64,000 bases of DNA, taken from assembly GCA_030442055.1 (NCBI GenBank), contig JAUJEB010000005.1, positions 434,001-498,000 on the forward strand, read 5' to 3'. Both the position numbers and the translations under genes were made by a program. Every line of letters starts with the position of its first letter. Position 1 is the first letter of the stretch. Origin of the DNA: Agaribacillus aureus. GTDB lineage: Bacteria; Bacteroidota; Bacteroidia; Cytophagales; Cyclobacteriaceae. Under the pieces are notes generated by a model. The model searched no databases, had not been told where the DNA came from, and worked only from the letters and a program-made list of their open reading frames with translations. This document shows, in pieces, positions 44,165 through 53,488 of this stretch.

Positions 44165-44974
44165 TCAATTACTTTTCGGCTCGACCCGGTTTGGATTATA
44201 GGTGGCCAGGGCGTACCGTTTACGTTGGTCATCGAGCCATTCGTCATAATTATCCTGCGTGTTCTCGATATGCATATTCCTTAACACATGATGCCTGATC
44301 CCCCGCTCGTCCAATGTTTTAATGGTGAGCTCATTAAGACTTTGGATCACAGAAATAGCGCCGACTGTAGACAGCGGGCAGACATTGTATGTGCCTGTTT
44401 GACCGTCAACCTTTACCGATAAATCTCCAAAAGGCATGGCGTTATCGATGAAATAGCCATTTGGGTTTTCTTCGATAACATGAATGAGATTTTTTCCGGA
44501 ACTATGTTTTGGTGGCACGGTTGCAGATTGAACTTTTGAAGCGATTCCCACGATTTTTAAATCAGGATAACAGTTGCTGAATTCCAGTGCCATGTCCACT
44601 GCCGCTGCGGTAGTGCCAGTTGCCGTTATGACCGTCAGCACGTCCTTGGGGCCGAATTGAACTTCTTTCAGCAACATGGCACCTATGCCCTCCACTTTTT
44701 CATAAAATTGATCTACCCTGATACCATTGGGTCCGACCACATCATTGAATGTGATAATGGCATCTGCCAAAATCGGATGAAAGCCGGTCAGGGCGCCCAT
44801 GCGAATAACAGTTTCCTCTACCGATTGCCGGGAATGCCCATTGGCATACAAGTGCACCAAACCGCCGCTTTCAATGGCATCGGCATACAAGCCTGCTACG
44901 TCTTTAAGCAAATGTTCCTGGGCCAGGAGCCCCGCCTTTATTTTATCAAGTTGACCCGGAAATGTTAAGTCCAT
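44165..44974 (-). CDS. SIS-domain protein of the UPF0309 type
   Basis: 269 residues. The sequence follows the UPF0309/COG4821 phosphosugar-binding pattern: NGHSRQSVEE near 45, TGTTAAAVDMALE near 120-132, HSSGKNL near 157 and CPLSTVGAISVI near 200. The SIS fold binds phosphorylated sugars in isomerases and regulators; members of this particular type have no defined reaction. In this cluster, next to a ROK kinase, it could isomerise the phosphorylated sugar. It starts 30 bp after the regulator gene. Confidence 0.83.
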   Translation of the reverse strand: MDLTFPGQLDKIKAGLLAQEHLLKDVAGLYADAIESGGLVHLYANGHSRQSVEETVIRMGALTGFHPILADAIITFNDVVGPNGIRVDQFYEKVEGIGAMLLKEVQFGPKDVLTVITATGTTAAAVDMALEFSNCYPDLKIVGIASKVQSATVPPKHSSGKNLIHVIEENPNGYFIDNAMPFGDLSVKVDGQTGTYNVCPLSTVGAISVIQSLNELTIKTLDERGIRHHVLRNMHIENTQDNYDEWLDDQRKRYALATYNPNRVEPKSN

Positions 44975-45004
44975 AAAATTATCTTAAGTTGATGATCCAA
45001 ACAG

Positions 45005-45805
45005 TTAGTTTTCTTTTATGATGATATTTTTTAATACCTCGGGATCCAGTGTTTTATTTATTTGCCGGGATCGGTAGATATAGGAACTGGCTGAGGCGAT
45101 GATGGATGAAAATTCAAAAGGAACGTTATCAGACAGCCAGGACAAGCGTTCTACTACCAGGACAAACGGCGTTTTTAATTGCAATTGCTCAATTTCATAA
45201 TCAGATGCCTTTCTGGCATACACCTCCTCATCGGCATAGACTGGTATAAGACCGTAATGATCTTTGAGATAAGTATATAAAGACTCGTCGTCCATCGCCT
45301 TTTCGCGGATATCAGGCACCAGTCTCAAGGGTATTTCATTTGTCATCAAACAAATAGGCTCGTCATCGATCAGTCTTAGGCGCTCGATGCGCACGGTCCT
45401 TTCACGGGCTTTTAAGTGAAGCATATTGACAATAGATGAGGCGGGCTTTCTTTTTTTGACCTTCATCCAGGCGGTGCTGGGTACTTTGCCCTGTCCGGCT
45501 ATTGAATCAGTCCAGCTTGACACGCCAATGTGATTGTCTACCACGGAAGGTTTTTTTACAATAGTACCCTTTCCGGCTTTTGAAAACAGGAAACCCTGCG
45601 CCTCCAATTCCTTTATGGCCCGCTTAACGGTAATCAGACTGGTATGTGTATCCTCTGCAATCTTTGATTGTGGAGGCAATAAATCACCGGGCCGAAATTC
45701 ACTTTCAATTTTTTTCAGCAGATAATCATATACCTCCTGATACAATGTCCCTCTTCGTTCTAAATTCATGGATTTTCTCATGTTTATATTGTTTTTCCTG
45801 GCCAT
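45005..45805 (-). CDS. GntR/HutC-type regulator with UTRA domain
   Basis: 266 residues at most; M9 or M13 (MNLERRG) may be the real start, since the winged helix-turn-helix begins near residue 20 (LYQEVYDYLLKKI, LPPQSKIAED, TVKRAIKELEAQGFL). The UTRA effector domain occupies about 110-250. Regulators of this group sense a sugar phosphate or similar small molecule; the ligand should be an intermediate of the neighbouring pathway. Five bases separate it from the upstream GH31 gene, so it is probably expressed as part of the operon. Confidence 0.88.
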   Translation of the reverse strand: MARKNNINMRKSMNLERRGTLYQEVYDYLLKKIESEFRPGDLLPPQSKIAEDTHTSLITVKRAIKELEAQGFLFSKAGKGTIVKKPSVVDNHIGVSSWTDSIAGQGKVPSTAWMKVKKRKPASSIVNMLHLKARERTVRIERLRLIDDEPICLMTNEIPLRLVPDIREKAMDDESLYTYLKDHYGLIPVYADEEVYARKASDYEIEQLQLKTPFVLVVERLSWLSDNVPFEFSSIIASASSYIYRSRQINKTLDPEVLKNIIIKEN

Positions 45806-45810
45806 TTTTA

Positions 45811-48800
45811 TTAGTGATTTGATCGTTTTTTTTCTGGTTTATTGGGATCCTCATCCCAGGTGTTGGCAAACACCTTTCGGGTCACGGTTTCATATCCTTC
45901 GCTTTTGATTTCGAAGAGACACTGTGCCGGTCGCCGGTAATAGCTGATGTCTTTGAATATGACCTCTCCTTTTTTGGCGTCCTGCCTATAAGAATCAAGT
46001 AGCTCGTTTTGCTTGTTATAGACGTTTAATGTTACCTTGTTTTCAATGTTCCTGCCCAGTTTTCCCGCTGCTTTAAAATTAACAAAGACATCAACCCGAT
46101 CAGGTATCCACCCGCCATCAGAGTCTAGTTTTACTTTTTCAGGCGGATTAATCCGAACCTGCATTTCACCTTTTTCAGAGGCGGTTTCTATAACACTTCC
46201 CTTTAATCCATTGAAAGAGGTGGCTACTTTTACTTTACCAGGTTTACGGGTAGATTGGATCGAAAAAGTCGCCTGTCCGTTTTTAAAATATATGGAGTCC
46301 GCGGTTAATCCATTTTCACAAATGGCTTCTCCCTCCAGGGTGACAATTACCGGTGATCCGGCGGTGAGGACTTCCCGGGCGCCTTCATCAAATAATTTTA
46401 CAGAAAAATTAAGTTTATTAGCACCGTCTGCCACAAAAACGGTATTTTCCTTTATGGTTTGAAGGCGGACGGGTTTGCCGTAGACGGGGATAGCAAAACT
46501 TCCTGCTTCGACTTGATCGCCTGTGACAGAAATCTTTACAATTCCCGGATTGGTACCGGCAATCACAGTAAACGACTCCTGTTGTGCAGGTTTAAGGGTC
46601 ATTGCTGACTTTCCGTTGAGAAAAGTACCTGGTCCATCTATTTTCAATTTAAGACTTTCTACAGGTTGCTTGCTATTTTTCAGCTGCATAGCAACTTTTG
46701 CTCTGCTATAACCATCTGCTGGCAGCGCCTCCATATTAGAAGAAAACGCTATCACGGCCCGCTGAGGCATTTGGACTACAATTTGACGATCCTGCTCTTT
46801 TATATCATTAGCGGCATTCCATTCGATAAGCTCATTTTTTGCGGTGAGTGGAATGGTGGCCAGGGGATTTTTATCGTCATCATTCTCCACGTATTTCCAT
46901 CCTTTATCTAACTTGATAATAACTTTTTTACTTTCCACATCGTAGGACCAGCCCTTCTGTTCTGTATCATGAATTAAAGCGCTCAGATTTTCATGAAATG
47001 CCAATTCCTTTCCATCTGCGATGATGCTGGTGGGAGGAAGAAGGCTATGCATTTTCACCAGGAAAGTTCGTTTTTCAGGCATGTTGTTGTATTCGCCTTT
47101 TCTGGCTGAAATAGAGATCGTCACTTTGTTATCGGTTTGTTCGCAAAGAATAGGGGTCAGAGCGAACTCTCCCTTTTCATAATTGTATGAAATACCGTCA
47201 TCTTCGTAAAGTTGGAACGCTGAAGTTTTATGTGGATATATATCGAGTACCATTACTTCATCTTTGGTTTCGCCGATGTAATTTTTAACCTGTCCCATGG
47301 GGATAATGGCGCCGGCCTTCACGTATAGTAAGCCGCCGAGGTATTCTGGCCACTCTCCTTTTACCCACTGTGCTTTTTCAATATTTTTGATTTCCCCGCT
47401 CCAGTAATCGATCCATCGTCCCTTTGGAAGGTAAATACGACCGTAGTTTCCTTTTTGCAACCCGGTCCAGAAATCTATTTTTTCGCCGGCCGGAGAGTCG
47501 TCCACATCCGAAAGTGCCAGCAAAAACCAATCACCCACCATAAATTGGGATTTCATCTGGTGTGTGATCGGATCATCGTGATAGTACAATACCATGGGTC
47601 TTTCTACCGGCAGGCCGGTTTTACTCGATTGCCAAAGTGATGAATACAGGTAGGGCACTAATCTCGACCGCAGGCAGGCATATAAGCGATGGCTCTGCTC
47701 AATGGACTCCGAATACAGCCAGGGTTCGCGATAATAAGCCCAGGCGTCAACCACAGAGAAAGGTGTAAAAAAGCCCTGGTGCCAACCTGCCGCGTAGGGG
47801 TTCCGGATATCGTAGCTGACCATAGCATGACCGGAAAGGCTTGCATTTAACATGCCGTTTTCGGCCTGGAAATCTCCGGCCCACTGGAAGGGCCATCGAT
47901 GGGAGGCCACGGAAGCGTTGTAAGCGTGAAACATCACCACCGCCCTTTCTTTTGTCTGCTTTCTAAACTCATTAAACAATGTCTCCGAATATAAAGAATT
48001 GGCAACGTTGTTTAACTCCTCGGCGCTCAAGTTGTCGTCCCGTAATTTGTTGTTGGCCAGTACAGGGCCAAGCAGTTCCGAACTAAGGATTGACCGGGGG
48101 TAGGGGTCATCTTGCTTGAACATTCGCACACCCATATCCACAATATCTTTTCGTTTGGCATACCAGTTCTTCCGGGTTTTTAAGTCGGTAATGTTCTTGG
48201 TTGGTGCCACGCCGGATTCCCACAGGTCAAGCTTGAATCCCATTTCGCCAAGCTCCCGGATCATTTTTTTTGGTTCGGGGAACCTTTCCGGACTCCATTT
48301 CCACTTCATAGAATAAGCAACCTCTTCCCAGCCGGGTTCCAAAGCCACAATGTCACAGGGGATTTCCTTGGCCCTGAATTCCCTGGCGATGCCGAGCAAC
48401 TCTTGTTGATCTCCGTAATAGCGCAGGCGATATTGCAGACCAAAGGCCCATCGTGGTACCAGCATACTCTTTCCTGTCAAATCGGTATACCGGTCGAGTA
48501 GCCTGGTAAAATCGGGGCCGTAAATGATGTAGAAATCCATCTGGCCACCGTTGGAAGTGATGGAATAGAAATCGCTGGATTGGTTGGTAGATTTGGCGGT
48601 AAAATCGAATTCGTGGTTGTATACATTGTTAGAATAAAACGCATAACCTCGCGTACTCATGAAAAACGGAAGTGTAGCCTCTTTCCATCGATAGCCTCTT
48701 CTAAAAGTAAGTTTGTGCCCCCTGGCATCCAGTGTTTTCCGCATGAAGCCAAAGCCAAAAAAATGTTCGTCGGCAGGCATGTCAAAGTTCAGGACATTTT

Positions 48801-49221
48801 TGCTGCCGGGCTGGAACCCCAACCTGTCATTGTTTCGAAGTACGAGGTTACCGGCTTTATCCAATACCTGTAGCCCAAACTGTTGCTTGGCAATCCTGAT
48901 CGTTACGGAAGCGGTGGTGATTTGATATTGGTCATTGTCTTCAGACAGCTCAAAGTTCGCAGGCGGGAAATCATTTTTTACGAATCCCCATTTTATCATA
49001 GCCGATTTGGAAAGGGTTCCGTCAGCAGCGGCCTGTATGCGGATAATGTCATCGGCAATAACACTTAGCTTGACGATCTCACCATTGGCACACTTGAAAA
49101 GGACGGAATTTTTTTGTTTTTCATGGGATTGAATTTTCCCGAGTGTGTCTTGCGCGTAGGATTGGATCACGCATCCGATGCCAAGTATAAAAAAGAGAAT
49201 TTTCTTTCTACTGAATCTCAT
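45811..49221 (-). CDS. exported GH31 glycoside hydrolase with C-terminal Ig-like extension
   Basis: 1136 residues, signal peptide to about residue 23. An N-terminal galactose-mutarotase-like domain (about 30-240) precedes a GH31 TIM-barrel with nucleophile D371 in FKQDD and acid/base D450 in WAGDFQ, then the proximal and distal beta domains. About 400 further residues follow, with repeated beta-sandwich character, more than typical GH31 enzymes. GH31 comprises alpha-glucosidases, alpha-xylosidases and related enzymes; the substrate is not evident. It is the first gene of the minus-strand cluster and probably an exported first-step enzyme. Confidence 0.9.
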   Translation of the reverse strand: MRFSRKKILFFILGIGCVIQSYAQDTLGKIQSHEKQKNSVLFKCANGEIVKLSVIADDIIRIQAAADGTLSKSAMIKWGFVKNDFPPANFELSEDNDQYQITTASVTIRIAKQQFGLQVLDKAGNLVLRNNDRLGFQPGSKNVLNFDMPADEHFFGFGFMRKTLDARGHKLTFRRGYRWKEATLPFFMSTRGYAFYSNNVYNHEFDFTAKSTNQSSDFYSITSNGGQMDFYIIYGPDFTRLLDRYTDLTGKSMLVPRWAFGLQYRLRYYGDQQELLGIAREFRAKEIPCDIVALEPGWEEVAYSMKWKWSPERFPEPKKMIRELGEMGFKLDLWESGVAPTKNITDLKTRKNWYAKRKDIVDMGVRMFKQDDPYPRSILSSELLGPVLANNKLRDDNLSAEELNNVANSLYSETLFNEFRKQTKERAVVMFHAYNASVASHRWPFQWAGDFQAENGMLNASLSGHAMVSYDIRNPYAAGWHQGFFTPFSVVDAWAYYREPWLYSESIEQSHRLYACLRSRLVPYLYSSLWQSSKTGLPVERPMVLYYHDDPITHQMKSQFMVGDWFLLALSDVDDSPAGEKIDFWTGLQKGNYGRIYLPKGRWIDYWSGEIKNIEKAQWVKGEWPEYLGGLLYVKAGAIIPMGQVKNYIGETKDEVMVLDIYPHKTSAFQLYEDDGISYNYEKGEFALTPILCEQTDNKVTISISARKGEYNNMPEKRTFLVKMHSLLPPTSIIADGKELAFHENLSALIHDTEQKGWSYDVESKKVIIKLDKGWKYVENDDDKNPLATIPLTAKNELIEWNAANDIKEQDRQIVVQMPQRAVIAFSSNMEALPADGYSRAKVAMQLKNSKQPVESLKLKIDGPGTFLNGKSAMTLKPAQQESFTVIAGTNPGIVKISVTGDQVEAGSFAIPVYGKPVRLQTIKENTVFVADGANKLNFSVKLFDEGAREVLTAGSPVIVTLEGEAICENGLTADSIYFKNGQATFSIQSTRKPGKVKVATSFNGLKGSVIETASEKGEMQVRINPPEKVKLDSDGGWIPDRVDVFVNFKAAGKLGRNIENKVTLNVYNKQNELLDSYRQDAKKGEVIFKDISYYRRPAQCLFEIKSEGYETVTRKVFANTWDEDPNKPEKKRSNH

Positions 49222-49702
49222 GTTAGTTGCTTTTAAAACAGTTTAATCGTCTATTTCCCGCTTTGACCTAAATCTACGCCTTTGAAGCTGACTCACCGTC
49301 CGGTCGTAAGTGCCCTTTATAGATAGTTAAATAACCAGGATTGGTAAGGTAACTTTAAATAAAGGTATCGATAACAAATATTATAATAATATATTATTTA
49401 TGCAAATTTGTATTTGATCGGAAATAAAATGATTTGGGGAAAATTGATTGTAAAGGCATGTCTGAATATGTCCCTGGACAAGAATTAAAGGGTTAGCATC
49501 AAACACCTGTCGCTGTATGCTCACACGCTTGCTAAATCTCCGGGGATTCGGGTCGCACTTTTGATAGAAGACTTTGTGTATGGAGAAGTTCCTTACACTT
49601 TTTTAAAATTCAATGCTGACATCAAAATCCAGCTTATTCAAGAGCTCTCTATATTTATTATTTCGGCGACAGGAAAGGTTATTTAATTTGGCAGAAGTAG
49701 TT
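49222..49702. other. intergenic region, possible gene remnant
   Basis: Contains an AT-rich promoter-like stretch (about 49370-49410) upstream of the minus-strand GH31 gene. A plus-strand frame at 49489-49686 is open for about 65 codons with coding-like codon use but no start codon, and may be the 3' end of a lost gene. Nothing else is recognised. Confidence 0.45.
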
Positions 49703-51394
49703 TTATTCTATTACCTGTCCTTGTTTGACCAACATTTTTCGTATGTTATTGTATGCTAACTCTTGAACCGCTTTATCTTCTTCAATAGCTAAACAAGCAA
49801 TAACAGCTGAACTTTGGCCAAGAACCATGAATACCGGCTCCATGCGAATGGACCCAAATGCTATATGTGTTGCACTCAGGCAGATGGGAACAAGTAAATT
49901 GGAGCATTCTTCTTTTTTGGGTACAATAGCGCGATAACTTATGGGGTAAGGAGCTTTAACATGAGCTTCGACATTTCCTTCGTTGGATGCATCGCCCTTT
50001 GAATTTATATAGCGTTGCGTATGATGCGAATCCATGCCATAAGCTGCCATGCCAACACCGTCTCGGACTATCTCAATCCTTTCACAATGTTTTTGGGTCA
50101 TGACAAAATCACTAATCATTCTTCTGGCCTCTCTGATATAGAGTTGCTGCTGCCAGCCATCTTCCCTGACAAATTCATCTTTGCATGTGCCCCATTCGGA
50201 CACCTCCTCCCTGATCTCCTCAGGTATCCTTGGATGATTGGCTAATGTCCACATCAGACCTTGTTGATATAAAAGATGTTTTTGAATTATTCGTTCTCTT
50301 TCTTCATAATTTGCTTCCGGATAATCATAATTTTGCCCGATAAAATCAGTGGAAAAACCATCTCTATTATTTGAATCTGTTTTTCTATTGGGCATTTTAC
50401 TGTGTATCCATGGAATTCTGTTATAGCCGGATTCGTAATTCCTGAATAATAATTCATAATTCAATTCATCGTAATTCTCGGGTTTTTCAAAAGGAATCCT
50501 GTTATCGGGGTGATCAGTCAGACACATCCGAAAACAATATGCTTGAATATGTTTGTCAGCGCTTCCGTCTTCCTTAACGGTTGGATTAATTCCGGGAAGT
50601 AATCCTGAAGAAGAATCTCCAGGCACCACGTAGGGATCTACTCCCTGAACAAAGTTGTGATGTCGAGCATTTGCTGATAAACCGCCGGAAAGTGTTCTGC
50701 TTGTATCGTTGGCCTGAACACCATTTAATGACTCGCCATATTGAGCATTAGCTTCTCTTCCAATTGTATAACTAACACCCGCCGTCGCAATCAGGTCACC
50801 CTCATAAGTCGCGTCAATAAACATTTTCCCATAATATTTATTACCCGACTCCATGGTGATGGATTTTATGGTGTTATCTGTTTTTGATACGCCCGTCGTT
50901 CTGTTAAGTCGCTGGCTATAGATTATCCGAATGTCGAGGCCTTTGATCATGTCATGATAAACTTTCAGGGCAGCTGAAGGTTCGAATGTCCACATGGCAT
51001 CTTCGTTTTTATTAGTACGTGTTTGCCCTCCGTCCTTATATTCGGATCTCATCTGCCACACCCAGTTGACAGAATCTTCGTAGTATCTTCTGATATTTTG
51101 ATAAAATTCTCGGGAGATACCTCCAATCACCTGCTTATTGCCTATATCAGTCTGCCCAAGACCACCGGTAGTAAGTCCCCCAAGACGATTGGTTGGTTCA
51201 ATTAATACCACCGACTTCCCAAGTCTTGCGGTCTGAATGGCGGCTGATATACCTGCTGAAGTCCCTCCGTAAATAATAACATCTGCAGAAATCCCTTTTT
51301 CATTATTTTTGTTATTGCAGGATGAAGGGATAATAAGTGCAAATAAGGATATTGCTATTAAAGTATATGTTATTCTCATTGGTTTCAAATGCAT
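49703..51394 (-). CDS. exported FAD-dependent oxidoreductase lipoprotein
   Basis: 563 residues (M6 is an alternative start). Lipobox PSSC (C26) indicates an exported lipoprotein. The FAD motif [18 protein letters not shown] and the following [19 protein letters not shown] mark the FAD_oxidored family in the form often annotated beside polysaccharide lyase and sulfatase genes. Exported copies are widespread in marine Bacteroidota and their substrate is unproven; oxidation of a glycan end is a reasonable guess. It is separated by 351 bp from the next upstream gene on the same strand (sulfatase). Confidence 0.85.
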   Translation of the reverse strand: MHLKPMRITYTLIAISLFALIIPSSCNNKNNEKGISADVIIYGGTSAGISAAIQTARLGKSVVLIEPTNRLGGLTTGGLGQTDIGNKQVIGGISREFYQNIRRYYEDSVNWVWQMRSEYKDGGQTRTNKNEDAMWTFEPSAALKVYHDMIKGLDIRIIYSQRLNRTTGVSKTDNTIKSITMESGNKYYGKMFIDATYEGDLIATAGVSYTIGREANAQYGESLNGVQANDTSRTLSGGLSANARHHNFVQGVDPYVVPGDSSSGLLPGINPTVKEDGSADKHIQAYCFRMCLTDHPDNRIPFEKPENYDELNYELLFRNYESGYNRIPWIHSKMPNRKTDSNNRDGFSTDFIGQNYDYPEANYEERERIIQKHLLYQQGLMWTLANHPRIPEEIREEVSEWGTCKDEFVREDGWQQQLYIREARRMISDFVMTQKHCERIEIVRDGVGMAAYGMDSHHTQRYINSKGDASNEGNVEAHVKAPYPISYRAIVPKKEECSNLLVPICLSATHIAFGSIRMEPVFMVLGQSSAVIACLAIEEDKAVQELAYNNIRKMLVKQGQVIE

Positions 51395-51745
51395 TTTGAT
51401 TATTTGCTAAAACGGTTTGCATATGGCCAGTGGGGTTTTTGAAAACGTTTAGTTTCCCGACCGACCATAGTGTTGTTTAGAATTTCATTGTTTAATACTT
51501 ACATTTCAGCCCCATTGGCTATATGTCTTGTTGGTAGCAGCGTTTCTTTTTGTTCTTACGCTTGTCGCAAAATCTTCTCCATTTTTCTGCCTTTTGCCAA
51601 TTCATCCACCAACTTGTCTAAGTATCTCCCCTGTTTTCTAGTTACAGGTCATTATTATATTGCTACCAACCTGTTGATAAACTAAACACTGCCAACGGAA
51701 TAGTTCCGGTCCTTTCGGCTATTTATTTGTCATTTTTAATGTATG
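51395..51745. other. intergenic block with nested inverted repeats
   Basis: No gene is assigned. An inner perfect 10-bp inverted pair (GTTGGTAGCA at 51530-51539, TGCTACCAAC at 51661-51670) lies inside an outer imperfect pair (51469-51480 and 51682-51690). A 30-codon frame without start lies between on the minus strand. The arrangement suggests a small non-autonomous element. Confidence 0.45.
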
Positions 51746-53440
51746 CTACTCTATTGGCTGGAACTTTTTCCATGTTAAAACACCTGCCTTCCTCGCCCAA
51801 TCTTTCCACAACATTTCCATCTCAGCTGCCTTCTCCGGCATTTTTTCGATCAGGTTGCTCATTTCACTTCGGTCCTCTTCCAAATCGTACAACTCCCAAT
51901 TGTATTCGGAATCTTTTTCCCATTTCGATACCAGTTTGTACTTTCCAAGCCTTACGGCTTTATTACCTTCATGTTCCCAGAAAATGGCCCGGTTTTGTAA
52001 ATCCTGATTTTCAAAAGCCGGTTTGAGGCTGATCCCTTCCAGGGGGGTAATGGAACGTCCGTTGAAGGTTTCAGGGTAGTGTCCGCCTGCGACTTCAATA
52101 CAGGTAGCCATGATATCAATCAGATGTCCCGGTTGATTTCGAAACTCGTTCCTGGCCTTTATCCCGGCCGGCCAGTGCACAATAAGCGGGGTGGCTATTC
52201 CTCCTTCATGTACCCAGTGTTTATACATTCTGAAAGGGGTATTACTGGCATTTGCCCAGGGTTTTCCATACCCCAGGTAAGTATCATCGCCGCCAGGTTC
52301 GAGACCTTTCCCAACGCGGACAGGTCTGCCATCACGAGTATGTCTTGGAACCATATTAGTTTGAAGCTCACCATTGCCCATCGGCTTGATCTCCTGAGGG
52401 TTTACATTTTTGTGGTGGGGCCTGATGGTTTCACTAAAACCAAATTCCTCAGCGCAGCCCCCGTTATCCTGTAAAAAGAAAACCAAGGTGTTATCTTTTA
52501 TCCCTTTTTTTTCAAGGGTGTTCATGACGCTTCCTATACCCTGGTCCATGCAATCAACCATGGCTGCATATACTTCCATCAGAGCGCTATACCAACCCTT
52601 TAGACCGGTATCTTCCCAGTCCGGGATACCGTCTTTTCCCGAGAGCTGCCATTTCGGTTTAATCAAGCCCATTTTTAACATCTGGTTATACTTTGTTTGG
52701 CGAAGGACATCCCAGCCTTCATCAAATTTGCCCTTGTATTTGGCAACGTCTTCCGGTTTGGCATGCATAGGCCAATGGGCGGCCGTGTAAGGGAGGTAGA
52801 TAAAAAATGGCTTGTCACCATCGTGCTCTTCGATAAATTTTACGGCATTATCGGAGATAGCGTCGGTATAATAAAAATCTTCATCTGGGGCGATAAACTC
52901 ATTATCGCGGGCGAGCGAGTTGGGATCGTAAAAACTTCCGGCGCCATGGATCGTGCCAAAGAACCTGTCAAATCCTCTCTGCAACGGCCAATTATGCTTT
53001 GAGGGGTTTTCCGCCGAAGGCCTGTAAGGGGTAACGTGCCATTTCCCAGACATGTAGGTAGCATAACCCGCCTGCTTCAGTACCTCCGCAATGGTTACGG
53101 CATTATTGCTTAAATCGCCCCGGTAGCCATCAGTTCCGTTATCTCTCATCATGTGGCCAATGCCTGCCTGGTGTTGATAAAGCCCGGTCAAAAGTGATGC
53201 TCTCGTCGGACAACAGCGCGCGGTATTGTAGAATTGGGTAAACCTCAGGCCATTTGCGGCAAGCCCGTCAAGAACCGGGGTATTGATAACGCCACCATAG
53301 CATCCGATGTCGGAGTAGCCCATATCATCTGACATGATAAGGATGATATTTGGCTTTAAGTCTTGCTGTTGATCTGTTTGGCAACTTGCGGCTATGAATA
53401 AAATGATAAGACTGGTAATAATTATCCTGGATTTCATCAT
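51746..53440 (-). CDS. S1-family sulfatase, exported
   Basis: 564 residues from the ATG ending at 53440; the longer upstream frame would precede the lipoprotein signal peptide (lipobox AASC, C20). The formylglycine motif is C76-C-P-T-R, with metal-binding D38-D39 near the N-terminus and further family motifs (GKWHVTPYRPS; FFLQDNGGCAEEFG). It belongs to type I sulfatases of the arylsulfatase A-like fold. Likely removes sulfate esters from a glycan in the periplasm or at the surface. Activity needs a formylglycine-generating enzyme, which is not encoded in the window. Confidence 0.92.
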   Translation of the reverse strand: MMKSRIIITSLIILFIAASCQTDQQQDLKPNIILIMSDDMGYSDIGCYGGVINTPVLDGLAANGLRFTQFYNTARCCPTRASLLTGLYQHQAGIGHMMRDNGTDGYRGDLSNNAVTIAEVLKQAGYATYMSGKWHVTPYRPSAENPSKHNWPLQRGFDRFFGTIHGAGSFYDPNSLARDNEFIAPDEDFYYTDAISDNAVKFIEEHDGDKPFFIYLPYTAAHWPMHAKPEDVAKYKGKFDEGWDVLRQTKYNQMLKMGLIKPKWQLSGKDGIPDWEDTGLKGWYSALMEVYAAMVDCMDQGIGSVMNTLEKKGIKDNTLVFFLQDNGGCAEEFGFSETIRPHHKNVNPQEIKPMGNGELQTNMVPRHTRDGRPVRVGKGLEPGGDDTYLGYGKPWANASNTPFRMYKHWVHEGGIATPLIVHWPAGIKARNEFRNQPGHLIDIMATCIEVAGGHYPETFNGRSITPLEGISLKPAFENQDLQNRAIFWEHEGNKAVRLGKYKLVSKWEKDSEYNWELYDLEEDRSEMSNLIEKMPEKAAEMEMLWKDWARKAGVLTWKKFQPIE

Positions 53441-53488
53441 GTCATTTGCGTTTTCTTTAAAATAAAATATCAGCGTTTCCTGCAATCT

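Noticed and set aside
44164-44247. 28-residue upstream extension of the minus-strand SDR
   Set aside because: Overlaps the SIS-domain gene and precedes the natural start directly before the cofactor motif.
46037-46462. 141-codon plus-strand frame
   Set aside because: Antisense to the C-terminal extension of the GH31 gene and not protein-like.
52079-52474. 131-codon plus-strand frame
   Set aside because: Antisense shadow of a sulfatase gene.
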